A DNA stretch of 64,000 nt from Bacillus sp. MYb209 (GCF_002975175.1 NZ_PCNZ01000001.1:248001-312000), one strand, 5' to 3'. Counted from the stretch's first letter, positions 29,746 to 40,658 are shown. Notes: generated from the sequence alone by a model not told the origin. Numbers and translations: made by a program.

Positions 29746-31218
29746 TATAATCGCAATTAATCCGCCAGATCCTTCATTAATAATTCTTTCTAGCGTTTCT
29801 TTTAACTTATAACGAGCGTTTTCTGGCATTAGAGATAACTTCGCTTGAATTCCTTCTCTAACAATAGAGCTAAGAGAGCGCCCAAATATATCAGAATTCC
29901 AAATTGATAGCGGGTCATCTTCAAAATCTTGCATCAAGTAGCGAACTAGTTCTTCACTTTGTTTTTCAGTACCGATAATTGGTTCAAATGTTGATTCTAC
30001 ATCCACTTTAATCATATGAATAGACGGCGCAACCGCTTTTAATTTAACACCGAACCTTGAACCGTGACGAATAATTTCCGGTTCATCTAAGCTCATATCA
30101 GCTAATGCAGGCGCTGCTACTCCATATCCGGTTTGTTTTACCATACGTAAAGCATCTGCCACTTGGTCATACTCTGTTTTCGCATGAGATAAATCGAGCA
30201 TAAGCTTTAATAAATGATCTTTCCCTCGAATCTCTACTCCTACTACTTCTTTTAAAATTTGATCATACAATTCATCTGGCGCATATAAATCAATCTCTGC
30301 CACACCTTGCCCCATATCAATGCCAGCTAGACTTGCTCGATCAATAAATTCATATTGACTAAACTGCCAAACGACACGGTCCACATCACGAAGACGTTTT
30401 ATATCCTTTACAGTCTCTTGAACCGCTTCCTGATAACTTCGGCGTAACCAATGCCCTTCATTTAGCACCATTACCCAGCTCGGAAGGTTGACATTCACTT
30501 CTAAAACCGGGAACTCGAATAACGCTTCTCGAAGTACGTTATACACATCTGTTTCTCTTAAACTCTCTACACTCATCGCAATTACTGGGATATCATATTC
30601 TTCTGATAAACTTTGACGTAACTGCTCCGTATCTGGATGATATGGCTGTACAGTATTGATAATCATAATGAAAGGCTTTCCTACTTCTTTTAACTCATTT
30701 ACAACGCGTTCTTCTGCCTCTATATAATCTCTTCTTGGAATTTCACCAATTGTTCCATCTGTTGTAATAACGACACCAATTGTTGAATGCTCTTGAATTA
30801 CTTTACGTGTTCCGATTTCTGCAGCTTCATGGAATGGAATAGGCTCTTCATACCAAGGAGTATTAATCATGCGCGGACCATTCTCATCTTCATAGCCTTT
30901 TGCTCCTGGAACCGTATATCCAACACAATCTACTAATCGAATATTCACTTCAAGACCTTCATCTACTTCGATAGAAACCGCTTGGTTTGGAACAAACTTC
31001 GGTTCCGTCGTCATTATTGTACGACCAGCAGCACTTTGAGGCAGTTCATCCTGCGCTCTTTGACGGTCTGACTCATTTTCAATATTGGGAATAACAACAA
31101 GTTCCATAAATTTTTTAATAAATGTTGATTTCCCTGTTCGAACAGCTCCTACAACTCCAAAATAAATATCACCGCCTGTGCGTTCCGCAATATCTTTAAA
31201 AATATCTACCTTTTCCAA
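29740..31218 (-). CDS. spoIVA: Stage IV sporulation protein A (spore coat ATPase)
   Basis: Forms the basement layer of the spore coat on the forespore surface by ATP-driven polymerisation. The 492 residues have Walker A GAVRTGKST (Lys30), and DCVGYTVPG as the switch/Walker B region. The middle and C-terminal domains match the family length. TTG start with GAGGGAGGGAATCAC upstream. The family is transcribed by sigma-E in the mother cell; no clear sigma-E promoter could be marked. Confidence 0.97.
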   Translation of the reverse strand: MEKVDIFKDIAERTGGDIYFGVVGAVRTGKSTFIKKFMELVVIPNIENESDRQRAQDELPQSAAGRTIMTTEPKFVPNQAVSIEVDEGLEVNIRLVDCVGYTVPGAKGYEDENGPRMINTPWYEEPIPFHEAAEIGTRKVIQEHSTIGVVITTDGTIGEIPRRDYIEAEERVVNELKEVGKPFIMIINTVQPYHPDTEQLRQSLSEEYDIPVIAMSVESLRETDVYNVLREALFEFPVLEVNVNLPSWVMVLNEGHWLRRSYQEAVQETVKDIKRLRDVDRVVWQFSQYEFIDRASLAGIDMGQGVAEIDLYAPDELYDQILKEVVGVEIRGKDHLLKLMLDLSHAKTEYDQVADALRMVKQTGYGVAAPALADMSLDEPEIIRHGSRFGVKLKAVAPSIHMIKVDVESTFEPIIGTEKQSEELVRYLMQDFEDDPLSIWNSDIFGRSLSSIVREGIQAKLSLMPENARYKLKETLERIINEGSGGLIAIIL

Positions 31219-31410
31219 GTGATTCCCTCCCTCAATATTTTTGGGAATAATTCCACGTTTATAGTCAACTAATACCTTCTCTAACGTTGCCTATAATATC
31301 TGATATAATATAATGGTATTCTAGAAGTTCGGACAATATATCATATAATTTTGTCCAATTTCATATGACTATTTAAAAATACCTTTGTTTGCATCGCAAG
31401 TTGTATAACA

Positions 31411-31453
31411 TAAAAAACCTTTCTTCTAGAACTTATTCACTAAAAGAAAGGTT
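31411..31453 (-). terminator. Terminator after yphF
   Basis: Minus strand AACCTTTCTT, long loop, AAGAAAGGTT and TTTTTA. Confidence 0.6.
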
Positions 31454-31459
31454 CATGAC

Positions 31460-32179
31460 TTATGATTTTAAAAAAATTGGTTCTCCATTTTTTACTGTGT
31501 ACGGCAAAGAATATGCAGGAACAAACGGGGAATCCTTCGATAGTATACCCCGGATATCTTCACCTTCTTTAAATTGCCCTTCATTTTTTTTCAGCGCTTC
31601 ATATAAGTCGATTCTATAATCAACAAACAATTCTCCTTTTTCATTGATTACAAGAGGGAGACCTTTTCCTGAGTACGGACTTGTCACTTGTGGTACATCT
31701 TTATATCCTAGTTTTTTGAAGTCTAATTCATAAACACCATCTGTAATCACTTTTTTAAAAGGTGGATATTGATGTTCATCACGATACATCCTTAGCTTCA
31801 ATGCCACTTCTTGAATTTGTTCCGCCATTCTCACATCAATTAACTTTACTGTCGGATTTTTTTCAACATCTATTAATACATATTGATATACTCCACCACT
31901 TTCATATGCATTCCCTGGTGCCTCTTGTATGTACCTTGGAGCAATTTTTTGAAAATCAATTGGATACTTCTGATAAATCGGCGTACTCATATCACGCGTC
32001 TTAATTGGTAATAAACCATCCGTTTGATCCTTATATGTAGTAATGGCTTTTTGTACAACTTGCAACTGATCTTCATAAGGAATCGCATTTTGTTTCATAT
32101 TTTCTTTCGGGTACATACACCCTGTTAAAATGCTAATGCAACAAAATATTAAAATAATATGGATTTTTTTCACTGACAA
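31460..32179 (-). CDS. yphF: YphF-like lipoprotein
   Basis: A 239-residue lipoprotein: signal sequence with lipobox ILTGC (cysteine 21), then a mixed soluble domain. It ends with a repeated PYxGKG and PYTVKNG-like segment. Position between spoIVA and yphE fits B. subtilis yphF. No enzymatic motif. Role unknown; the setting suggests sporulation. Confidence 0.8.
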   Translation of the reverse strand: MSVKKIHIILIFCCISILTGCMYPKENMKQNAIPYEDQLQVVQKAITTYKDQTDGLLPIKTRDMSTPIYQKYPIDFQKIAPRYIQEAPGNAYESGGVYQYVLIDVEKNPTVKLIDVRMAEQIQEVALKLRMYRDEHQYPPFKKVITDGVYELDFKKLGYKDVPQVTSPYSGKGLPLVINEKGELFVDYRIDLYEALKKNEGQFKEGEDIRGILSKDSPFVPAYSLPYTVKNGEPIFLKS

Positions 32180-32221
32180 TCACCTTTTCATGCGAGTATA
32201 GATTGTTTCCTATAACGTCCT

Positions 32222-32425
32222 TTATTGTTCCACAGGTCCACTAAATACAACAAGAAAAATAACAATACCCGACACAATCATGAGGGTGTACGCTACTAAC
32301 GCTGTAATCCCCTTCAGAAATTTATTCTTCATTTTATGTCTACTTAATAAAATAAAAGCTACTGCAACAAACATAAATCCCATTGCCCCTAAGGAAAACC
32401 ACATTTTTATAAGCCCTTCCGACAT
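32222..32425 (-). CDS. yphE: YphE-like small membrane protein (DUF2768)
   Basis: A 67-residue protein with two membrane helices (about 8-28 and 38-62) joined by a basic loop RHKMKNKF. Follows the order spoIVA-yphF-yphE of B. subtilis. Function unknown. Confidence 0.8.
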   Translation of the reverse strand: MSEGLIKMWFSLGAMGFMFVAVAFILLSRHKMKNKFLKGITALVAYTLMIVSGIVIFLVVFSGPVEQ

Positions 32426-32542
32426 ATATACACCCCTTTACTTTCTAACTATTTTTATACTATTTTAACAAATTAAAATCTTTAAACAAATAGAAATCAT
32501 CATTTTACCGTGAATTAACAAAATTTAAATACAATAAAATAA

Positions 32543-32578
32543 TAAAACCGAAGCACGCTATTTCGCACTTCGGTTGAC
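32543..32578 (-). terminator. Terminator after spoVIF
   Basis: Minus strand AACCGAAG, imperfect stem and loop, CTTCGGTT then TTATTATTTT. Confidence 0.65.
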
Positions 32579-32657
32579 CAAATATGCCCTTAACAGCTCT
32601 ATTCCCATTCTTTCATGACTATCATATGCATTCGCTAAACTCTTTGTTTCTCATATT

Positions 32658-32909
32658 TTACTTTTTAAACATTTTACTTAACGAACCAAAATCAGCGGGC
32701 ATATTATTGTTAATGATTGCTTTTACAATTTGATCCTCTTGCTCTTTTGGCACTTCACGTCCTGCCATTAGAGCAACTTGATGAATCAATTGGCGAAGCA
32801 CTGTCTCATCACGTAAGTTCGCATTTTGAACAGACGACGCTAATTTAAAAATATCTTCTTTGTTCACTTTCGCTTCTTTTTCAATGTTATTGAAAATGTT
32901 GTTATCCAT
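32658..32909 (-). CDS. spoVIF: Stage VI sporulation protein F
   Basis: An 83-residue protein that opens MDNNIFNNIEKE and has the DIFKLASSVQNANL segment, which I recognise as the SpoVIF (YjcC) family needed for late spore coat assembly. ATG at 32909 with GAGGGTGAAA upstream; a GTG three codons earlier is less well placed. In B. subtilis this gene lies elsewhere, so its place here between yphE and gpsA is a group-specific arrangement. Confidence 0.78.
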   Translation of the reverse strand: MDNNIFNNIEKEAKVNKEDIFKLASSVQNANLRDETVLRQLIHQVALMAGREVPKEQEDQIVKAIINNNMPADFGSLSKMFKK

Positions 32910-32985
32910 TCTTTTCACCCTCTCCTCAAGTTACTCTTCATCCTATGCAGAGATGAAAAATTGGTGAAAAGACCCATAAAAAAAT

Positions 32986-33026
32986 AAAAAAAACGGTAGA
33001 AGTACGAAATGTACTTCTACCGTTTT
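32986..33026 (-). terminator. Terminator after gpsA
   Basis: Minus strand AAAACGGTAGAAGTAC, short loop, GTACTTCTACCGTTTTTTT. Confidence 0.88.
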
Positions 33027-33028
33027 CT

Positions 33029-34051
33029 TTATAACAAATCAGGTATCGCTTCAACTTCATGTTTTCGAACACGTCCCATCAATGAGCCTACTGCATCTTT
33101 CACATTATTCCCATTGAACAGCACGTCATATAAAGCAGCTGTAATCGGCATTTCAACTTCCATTTTCTCTGCCAATTCATGAGCAGCTTTCGTTGTTCTT
33201 ACACCTTCTACAACCATACCCATACTTTCTAGCACTTCTTCTAAAGAGTGCCCTTTTCCAAGCATATTTCCAGCGCGCCAATTTCGGCTATGCACACTTG
33301 TACAAGTTACAATTAAGTCTCCCATACCAGTTAGACCCGCAAATGTTAACGGATTTCCGCCCATTTTTCTTCCTAAACGAGCAATCTCTGTTAAACCACG
33401 TGTCATTAATGCCGCTTTCGCATTATCACCTAATCCAAGCCCGTCAGTTATTCCCGCAGCTAGTGCAATAATATTTTTTAAAGCACCACCAAGTTCAACT
33501 CCAACGATATCTGGGTTTGTGTATACACGGAAGTAGCTATTCATAAACAAATCTTGTACTTCCTCAGCCGCTTCCATACGCTTCGCTGCAGATGTAACAG
33601 TTGTCGCTTGACGTAAGCCGACTTCTTCAGCATGACTCGGTCCAGACAGTACAACAACATCTTTGATCAAGTTCTCTGGAATTTCTTCCTCAATCACTTC
33701 CGAAATACGTTTTGACGTACCTGGTTCGATTCCTTTACTCGCATGAATCCAAGTAATCGGTTCTGTAACAATTTCTTTCATCTCTTGCAATACGTCTCGG
33801 TACGCTTTCGTCGGTACTACTAGCAGTACTGTATTTACATCTACTAATGCTTCTTCTAAAGAAGAGTAGGCTACGATTGTGCTTGGCAATGTAATCCCTG
33901 GAAGATATCTACTGTTCTCACGCTTTGTATTAATTTCATTCATGAGTTCAGGACGGTTTCCCCAAATACGTACATCATGCCCATTGTCAGCCAATACCAT
34001 CGCTAACGCTGTTCCCCAGCTACCTGCTCCTATTACTGTGATTTTTGTCAT
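33029..34051 (-). CDS. gpsA: NAD(P)-dependent glycerol-3-phosphate dehydrogenase
   Basis: Makes sn-glycerol-3-phosphate for phospholipids. The 340 residues have the dinucleotide fold GAGSWGTALA at the N-terminus, the KGIEPG segment, and the catalytic lysine in GGALKNIIALAAGI. Follows der by 18 bases in the same transcript, as in B. subtilis. Confidence 0.97.
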   Translation of the reverse strand: MTKITVIGAGSWGTALAMVLADNGHDVRIWGNRPELMNEINTKRENSRYLPGITLPSTIVAYSSLEEALVDVNTVLLVVPTKAYRDVLQEMKEIVTEPITWIHASKGIEPGTSKRISEVIEEEIPENLIKDVVVLSGPSHAEEVGLRQATTVTSAAKRMEAAEEVQDLFMNSYFRVYTNPDIVGVELGGALKNIIALAAGITDGLGLGDNAKAALMTRGLTEIARLGRKMGGNPLTFAGLTGMGDLIVTCTSVHSRNWRAGNMLGKGHSLEEVLESMGMVVEGVRTTKAAHELAEKMEVEMPITAALYDVLFNGNNVKDAVGSLMGRVRKHEVEAIPDLL

Positions 34052-34069
34052 AAAATCACATCCTCTCCA

Positions 34070-35380
34070 TTAGTCTCTTGCTCTAGCGATAATGTGAATC
34101 GGCGTTCCTACAAAACCGAACGCTTCACGTAAACGATTCTTTAAGAAGCGCTCATATGAAAAGTGCATTAATTCTGTATCGTTTACAAATATAACAAATG
34201 TTGGTGGTTTTACCGCAACCTGTGTCGCATAGAAGATTTTCAGACGGCTACCATTATGTGTCGGCGTTGGATTCATCGCTACCGCATCCATAATTACATC
34301 ATTTAATACATTCGTTTGTACACGGATGCTATGGCTTTCATTTACTTCATTAATAACCGGTAATAATGTTTGTGTACGTTTTTTCGTTTTCGCAGATAAG
34401 AATACAATCGGCGCATACTCTAAAAATTGGAAATGAGCACGAATGTTTTCTTCAAATGCTTTCATTGTTTTCTCATCTTTCTTAACTGCATCCCATTTGT
34501 TTACAACGATAATAACAGCTCGCCCTGAATCATGAGCATATCCAGCGATTTTTTTATCTTGCTCAATAATTCCTTCTTCTCCGTCTAAAACGACTAAAAC
34601 AACGTCAGAACGTTCAATCGCTCTAAGTGCACGAAGTACACTATATTTTTCTGTGCTTTCGTATACTTTCCCTTTTTTACGCATACCAGCTGTATCGATG
34701 ATTACATAATCTTGACCATCTTTGCTATATGGTGTATCAACAGCATCACGTGTCGTTCCCGCTATATTACTTACAATTACACGTTCTTGACCAAGAAGTG
34801 CATTTACAAGTGATGATTTCCCTACGTTTGGACGTCCAATTAAAGAGAAACGGATTGTTTCATCGTCATACGCTTCTTCTTCAATCTTTGGAAAATGATT
34901 TGCAGCTTCATCTAACAAATCACCAAGTCCTAAACCGTGTGTACCTGAAATAGGGAATGGCTCGCCAAATCCTAATGCATAAAAATCATAAATATCACTA
35001 CGCATGTCTGGATTATCAACCTTATTTACCGCAAGTACAATTGGTTTTTTAGAACGGTATAAAATTTTAGCAACCTCTTCATCTGCTGCAGTTACACCAT
35101 CGCGACCATTCGTCATAAAAATGATAACATCTGCTTCATCAATCGCTACTTCCGCCTGTTGACGAATTTGTGTCAAGAACGGCTCGTCTCCAATATCAAT
35201 TCCGCCTGTATCAATAATGTTAAATTCATGGTTTAACCATTCTCCCGCACTATAAATACGGTCTCGCGTTATACCTGGTATATCTTCTACGATTGAAACT
35301 CTTTCTCCAACAATTCTATTGAAAATAGTAGATTTCCCTACGTTCGGGCGGCCTACTATCGCTATTACTGGTTTCGGCAT
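34070..35380 (-). CDS. der: Ribosome biogenesis GTPase Der (EngA)
   Basis: Essential GTPase for 50S assembly with two tandem G domains: [12 protein letters not shown] near residue 9 with DTGGID, and [12 protein letters not shown] near residue 182 with DTAGMR and NKWD. A C-terminal KH-like domain completes the 436 residues. ATG with AAGGATGAAAGTAT upstream. First gene of der-gpsA. Confidence 0.98.
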   Translation of the reverse strand: MPKPVIAIVGRPNVGKSTIFNRIVGERVSIVEDIPGITRDRIYSAGEWLNHEFNIIDTGGIDIGDEPFLTQIRQQAEVAIDEADVIIFMTNGRDGVTAADEEVAKILYRSKKPIVLAVNKVDNPDMRSDIYDFYALGFGEPFPISGTHGLGLGDLLDEAANHFPKIEEEAYDDETIRFSLIGRPNVGKSSLVNALLGQERVIVSNIAGTTRDAVDTPYSKDGQDYVIIDTAGMRKKGKVYESTEKYSVLRALRAIERSDVVLVVLDGEEGIIEQDKKIAGYAHDSGRAVIIVVNKWDAVKKDEKTMKAFEENIRAHFQFLEYAPIVFLSAKTKKRTQTLLPVINEVNESHSIRVQTNVLNDVIMDAVAMNPTPTHNGSRLKIFYATQVAVKPPTFVIFVNDTELMHFSYERFLKNRLREAFGFVGTPIHIIARARD

Positions 35381-35417
35381 ATACTTTCATCCTTTCAACT
35401 TGCTTCTGTTTATTATG

Positions 35418-35448
35418 TAAAAAACCCTTCTTTGTGCAAGAAGGGATT
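35418..35448 (-). terminator. Terminator after the YIEGIA operon
   Basis: Minus strand AATCCCTTCTT, five-base loop, AAGAAGGGTTTTTTAC. It lies between the operon and der. Confidence 0.8.
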
Positions 35449-35504
35449 TGCATTCCAGAATATTTCTCAACGTATCAAAACACCTCACATTATACCACAC
35501 GTTA

Positions 35505-35690
35505 CTAATGTTTCACAATAATATATACATTATCTTGTAAGCGATGTGCAATACCATCTAAAATAGCTTCTAAATTATTCGCAACAAATTCCATTTCCTC
35601 TGTCGATTCACAAACAAATAAAGGAGCCCCCCCTGCAAACTTTTCGGGTGTGGTTGTAATGACTGCGAGAATAACACTTTCTAACATCAT
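35505..35690 (-). CDS. Small protein, likely capping complex subunit for YIEGIA
   Basis: A 61-residue protein (opens MMLESVILAVITTTPEKF, ends in NVYIIVKH) whose start overlaps the stop of the YIEGIA gene by four bases. Small partners in this position are annotated as capping-complex subunits for YIEGIA in Bacillus genomes. It has no membrane helix or signal. The direct coupling supports a joint function; the activity is unknown. Confidence 0.7.
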   Translation of the reverse strand: MMLESVILAVITTTPEKFAGGAPLFVCESTEEMEFVANNLEAILDGIAHRLQDNVYIIVKH

Positions 35691-36580
35691 CTCTTATCTC
35701 CCCTTCCCTTCGGAGCTTCCGATGACATATGAACAGCACTCTCTAATGTTGGGACATTTCCGATTACCCCTATCGCCTTTTCTGCATCTTGATCTTGCGG
35801 CAGAACAAAAATCCCAACTCTCCCATCCTCTAAATCACGCTTCGCTAACGGTACAAGTGCCGGCGTTCCAGAATCTCTATATATTCCTAAAGCAACCGAA
35901 ACATCATGTAAAATAGCTTGACGTTGTCCTAAGTTTGAGATTGTAACCATCGCATCTATCGATTTCGGTTTTAAAATAAATCCCATTCCATATTTCATAA
36001 TTTCTTCTTGCCTTGCTGGCAATCCAATATTCATAATGTAAATATTATCAATATAAAGTCCCGCTCCTTCAAAATGAAGTGGAACATGCTCAATTTCTAC
36101 AAGGTCATGAAGTCTTTTACCTGACATTAATTTTTTCGCAATGAAAAAACTTACTATACCAGTAATTACCCCGGCAATCCATGAATGGAATCCTATATAC
36201 GCAAACGTTGTTACAAACGACGTTAACATCGCCAAATAGTTACGACTTTCAAATACTAATGCAATTCCTTCAATGTATGTATTGCCACGTGGTACGAGCT
36301 CGTATCCATCTAATTGTTGAAGCGTATTTCTTTCCATATTACGCACATCACGAAATTGCGTCGCTGCTAACGTAAGAAATGTAATTGCAGAGAAATCCTT
36401 TTTCAAAACAGACGGAATCGCAATTGCTCCTAAGGCAGCCGCAATTAATCCCATCGCGATATGAATAATTTTCCCGTGGAGCCTCGTCGGATATTGCCTC
36501 GTATCGGTACGAAGCATTAACAACCTAGTTATTGTACCTGCAATTACGCCACATAAAATAGCTGGTGTATATTCAGTCAT
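35687..36580 (-). CDS. YIEGIA family membrane protein
   Basis: A 297-residue protein with several hydrophobic segments in the first 160 residues. The diagnostic YIEGIA motif lies at about residue 102 (NTYIEGIALVFESRN). A soluble C-terminal domain (about 165-290) follows. Matches B. subtilis seaA/yphB by position between yphA and der. It overlaps yphA by eight bases and the small downstream gene by four. Likely sporulation-related by context; not proven from sequence. Confidence 0.82.
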   Translation of the reverse strand: MTEYTPAILCGVIAGTITRLLMLRTDTRQYPTRLHGKIIHIAMGLIAAALGAIAIPSVLKKDFSAITFLTLAATQFRDVRNMERNTLQQLDGYELVPRGNTYIEGIALVFESRNYLAMLTSFVTTFAYIGFHSWIAGVITGIVSFFIAKKLMSGKRLHDLVEIEHVPLHFEGAGLYIDNIYIMNIGLPARQEEIMKYGMGFILKPKSIDAMVTISNLGQRQAILHDVSVALGIYRDSGTPALVPLAKRDLEDGRVGIFVLPQDQDAEKAIGVIGNVPTLESAVHMSSEAPKGRGDKR

Positions 36581-37184
36581 GTATTACCCTCGCCTTTCTT
36601 TTACGTGTTTTCCTCTTAAATTGTTCCATGTATACTGATGCTTTTGTAATCCAAAGTAAAATCGCCATAAATAAAGTGGAAACAGCAGCAACATCTAAAA
36701 AAGCTAAACTGCCATATTCATAAGGAAAATGTAATTTACGAAAAATAAGCGTCACCAACAATTCCCCTTGTAACATCCCTATATATAAGGAGCATAATCG
36801 TAATATGCGATCCCCGTGCAATAAAACCGATGCATACACAAGTGCACCACTTAACAGCAACAACCTATCAACCACAATCCAAATTGGATCATATACTTCT
36901 AACAAATGAAAGCTTGTATATAACATTGCAATAATAAGTGCCGAAAGTAAGGTATATATTTTTTTCCAAATAGAATATAACGTGATGCCTACAAAAGAAA
37001 TAATACAAAGCAAAAGGGCATTTACCGATATGGTGAAAGAAGCAATCGTCACATTTAACGGAGAACAAATAATAAAAATTAATATACAAGCACTTATCTT
37101 CCAACGAATAGATTCTTTTTTCATAAAAAAGGTCACGACAATCCACCCTATCCAAGCAACAAAATAAAAAGTACTCCCATCCAT
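36573..37184 (-). CDS. yphA: YphA family membrane protein
   Basis: A polytopic protein of about 203 residues with six or seven hydrophobic helices and a very basic tail (KRKTRKRKARVIHD). The ATG at 37184 follows GGAGGTGGAG; an ATG eight codons earlier lies upstream of that site. First gene of the yphA-YIEGIA-small gene operon. Function unknown. Confidence 0.8.
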   Translation of the reverse strand: MDGSTFYFVAWIGWIVVTFFMKKESIRWKISACILIFIICSPLNVTIASFTISVNALLLCIISFVGITLYSIWKKIYTLLSALIIAMLYTSFHLLEVYDPIWIVVDRLLLLSGALVYASVLLHGDRILRLCSLYIGMLQGELLVTLIFRKLHFPYEYGSLAFLDVAAVSTLFMAILLWITKASVYMEQFKRKTRKRKARVIHD

Positions 37185-37301
37185 CACTCCACCTCCTATG
37201 TTTTCCATTATGGGAACTTTTTATGAAAGTTAATCCTCCTTTTCTTTGTGCATAGTTTTTCCCATAACAGCAAAACTTTTAATAAGGAGGTGTAACTCAC
37301 A

Positions 37302-37436
37302 ATGGGTAAAGATCGCCAAGAACGAAAGCTAAAAGAATCACGCCGCGTTGAATCTGATCGCGACCAATCACTTCAATATCCCGGTGCAACAAGTCTTGAT
37401 ACACCGGAGCAAGCTCGAAAGCAGAATCAGCATTAA
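37302..37436 (+). CDS. ypzI: YpzI family small protein
   Basis: A 44-codon gene: MGKDRQERKLKESRRVES, then DRDQSLQYPGATSL and a hydrophilic end. Perfect ribosome site AAGGAGGTG. It is transcribed divergently from yphA, as B. subtilis ypzI lies in this neighbourhood. Very hydrophilic, no structure motif. Function unknown. Confidence 0.85.
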   Translation: MGKDRQERKLKESRRVESDRDQSLQYPGATSLDTPEQARKQNQH

Positions 37437-37560
37437 ATAAAGCGAAACTTCAGTGAGTGGGATCCATCCCCACTGATTATTAGCCCACACCAATCGGGCT
37501 TTTACGGACAGCTCGACTCCGCCGAATTTTGAGGTGGGGCCTTACTGCCCTCAAATAGGC
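37437..37560 (+). repeat. bcr1-like repeat, internally deleted
   Basis: Starts ATAAAGCGAAACTTCAGTG right after the ypzI stop and continues CCCCACTGATTATTAGCCC, CCAATCGGGCTTTTACGG, GCCGAATTTTGAGGTGGG and CTTACTGCCC. These blocks are in the same order as in the full copy at 54866-55024 read on its minus strand, but the middle and the 3' end are shortened. Confidence 0.75.
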
Positions 37561-37566
37561 AATACA

Positions 37567-37604
37567 AAAAGACGGTTTCGATAATGTACGAAACCGTCTT
37601 TTTA
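37567..37604. terminator. Bidirectional terminator
   Basis: AAAGACGGTTTC, loop, GAAACCGTCTTTTT: a 12-base stem with A and T runs at both sides, between ypzI and the convergent pseudogene. Confidence 0.85.
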
Positions 37605-37620
37605 CACAATTATTTTATTT

Positions 37621-38393
37621 CTACTCATAATATAATTCTTTTGTTTTCGCATTATAAACCCTGTCACTTAACGAGGCATCAATCGTAACTATACCTGTTG
37701 TTTTTTTAGAATATGTAATAACATAATACGTATGAAGAGAAGGATTTTTACTCTTTACCTCTACACGTACATAATCCGTCTCTCCTATTTCATTTAACTT
37801 TTGCTCAACCTCTTTTTTCACGCCTACAATATCTTCTTTTTCTTCTTTAATTCCCCTACTCACAATGATATTTCCTTGATTAGAAAGTAATACTACTTCA
37901 GCATTACTTAAACTCACTTCATTTAGTATATTGAAATAATAAATCACATGCGAATCTTCCGATGGATTTTTGTCTTCTCCTAATTCCCTTGGCAAAATTA
38001 GTGCTTCTATTCCACTTCCTGCATTCACCATTGGATTCCTATACAATTTATTCCCGACTGCGATTGCAATATTCGCCGTTTTAATTGTTAATTGTGCTGT
38101 TGTTGAACTAGAACCCCCTTCTCTTACATTTGAAGTTAATGCAATTTCAACCTTTTTATTATATCCAGAAATCGCTATATCTTCTCTTATATTTCGTGCA
38201 TGGATATTAACATCTTCACTATTATATGTAATGCGTCCTATCGTATTTTTACTATTTGAGGATACATTATCTCCTTTTTATTAACGTCCTCATCCCCTAA
38301 ATTACCGTAAATTTTTTCTTGCTTCTTTTGACCCTTAAATAGTAATCTCTTATCTTGTTTTATCGCTAACCAGCTATATTGAAAAGTTTGCAC
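37621..38393 (-). pseudogene. Frameshifted, 5'-truncated gene of unknown family
   Basis: The clean frame 37621-38046 (141 codons from a TTG) stays open upstream to about 38283. A second frame from 38393 (GTG) carries on the coding pattern to a run of five A (minus strand) at 38275-38279. One extra base in that run joins both frames into about 257 codons. No ribosome site or signal sequence precedes 38393; the frame begins right behind the fni terminator. So the gene looks decayed: 5' end lost plus a frameshift. The product would be soluble, beta-rich and charged, with segments TANIAIAVGNKLYRNPMVNA and YVRVEVKSKNPSLHTYYVI. I do not recognise the family. Confidence 0.65.
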
Positions 38394-38420
38394 ACGTTCT
38401 GCTTACGAAAATAAAACGCA

Positions 38421-38447
38421 AAAAAAATCAACCGGACGGTTGATTTT

Positions 38448-38449
<2 letters not shown>
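38421..38449 (-). terminator. Terminator after fni
   Basis: Perfect AAAAAATCAACCG / CGGTTGATTTTTT palindrome with two-base centre. Confidence 0.85.
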
Positions 38450-39509
<1,060 letters not shown>

Positions 39510-40658
39510 TTATTTCTTTAATTTTTTCAGTTGTTCACCAATAATATCACTTAACTGGAAAGTAGCAGAATCAGCATTTGGCTCATATTGGCTATAATCT
39601 TCTGTTACATTATTTTCTTCAAGCGTTTCTTTTATGCTTAAAGAAATACGTTTTTCTGCTACATGGACTTCAAGTACTTTCACTTTTACTTCTTGTCCCA
39701 TTTCCAATACTTCATTTGGGTTTTTCACGTGACGATTTGCAATTTGAGATACATGCACAAGCCCTTCAACACCAGGTAAAATTTCAACAAATGCACCGAA
39801 TGTAACAAGGCGTTTTACTACTCCCTCAAGAATATCTCCAGCCTTTATTTTGCCAGCAACATTTTCCCAAGGTCCCGGCTGAGCTGCTTTAATTGATAAA
39901 GAAATACGTTGCGTATCAGCATCAACAGATAACACTTTTACCTTTACCTTTTGACCTTGCTCTAATACCTCAGAAGGTTGCTCTACACGTTCGTGTGAAA
40001 TTTGTGAAATGTGAACTAAACCGTCCACACCACCAACGTTAACGAAAGCACCAAAATCCGTTAATCGTTGTACTGTTCCTTCGACAATATCCCCTTCTTT
40101 TAACGAAGAGATTGCTTCTTTTTTCTTAGAATCTAGTTCTAGTTCTACTACCGCTTTATGTGAAAGAATAACACGATTTTTTTCACGGTCTAATTCAACA
40201 ATTTTCACCGCTAATGTTTTTCCTTTATAGTCAGCAAAGTCTTCTACATAATGTACCTCTACAAGTGAAGCTGGGATAAAACCACGAACACCAAGGTCCA
40301 CAACTAACCCACCATTCACGATATCTTTTACAATAACATCAAATACATGACCAGAATTAAATTTTTCTTGTAATTCTACCCACGCTTTTTCTGCGTCAAC
40401 AGCTCTCTTAGATAAAACAAGATCATCATCTTCTAATTTAATAATTTTCAATTCAAGTGTTTGATCTAATTCTACAACATCGCTTGCTTTTTCAATATGA
40501 ACGTTAGCTAATTCACTAATTGGAATTACGCCATCTGTTTTGTATCCAACATTTACAAGCACTTGTTTCTCTTCAACTTTCGTTACAGAACCTGTAACAA
40601 CGTCACCAACTTGTAATTCTTTTGAATTCATAACTTCTTCATTCATTTTCTCTACCAT
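39510..40658 (-). CDS. ypfD: S1 RNA-binding domain protein (30S ribosomal protein S1 homologue, YpfD)
   Basis: The 382 residues hold four S1 domains (roughly 17-85, 103-168, 188-257 and 274-343), each with a G-x-V...FGAFV...GLVHIS pattern; the third and fourth are the best kept. Gram-positive S1 homologues are shorter than E. coli S1. ATG with AGGGAGGTA upstream. The 330-base upstream gap has two perfect hairpins. Confidence 0.92.
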   Translation of the reverse strand: MVEKMNEEVMNSKELQVGDVVTGSVTKVEEKQVLVNVGYKTDGVIPISELANVHIEKASDVVELDQTLELKIIKLEDDDLVLSKRAVDAEKAWVELQEKFNSGHVFDVIVKDIVNGGLVVDLGVRGFIPASLVEVHYVEDFADYKGKTLAVKIVELDREKNRVILSHKAVVELELDSKKKEAISSLKEGDIVEGTVQRLTDFGAFVNVGGVDGLVHISQISHERVEQPSEVLEQGQKVKVKVLSVDADTQRISLSIKAAQPGPWENVAGKIKAGDILEGVVKRLVTFGAFVEILPGVEGLVHVSQIANRHVKNPNEVLEMGQEVKVKVLEVHVAEKRISLSIKETLEENNVTEDYSQYEPNADSATFQLSDIIGEQLKKLKK

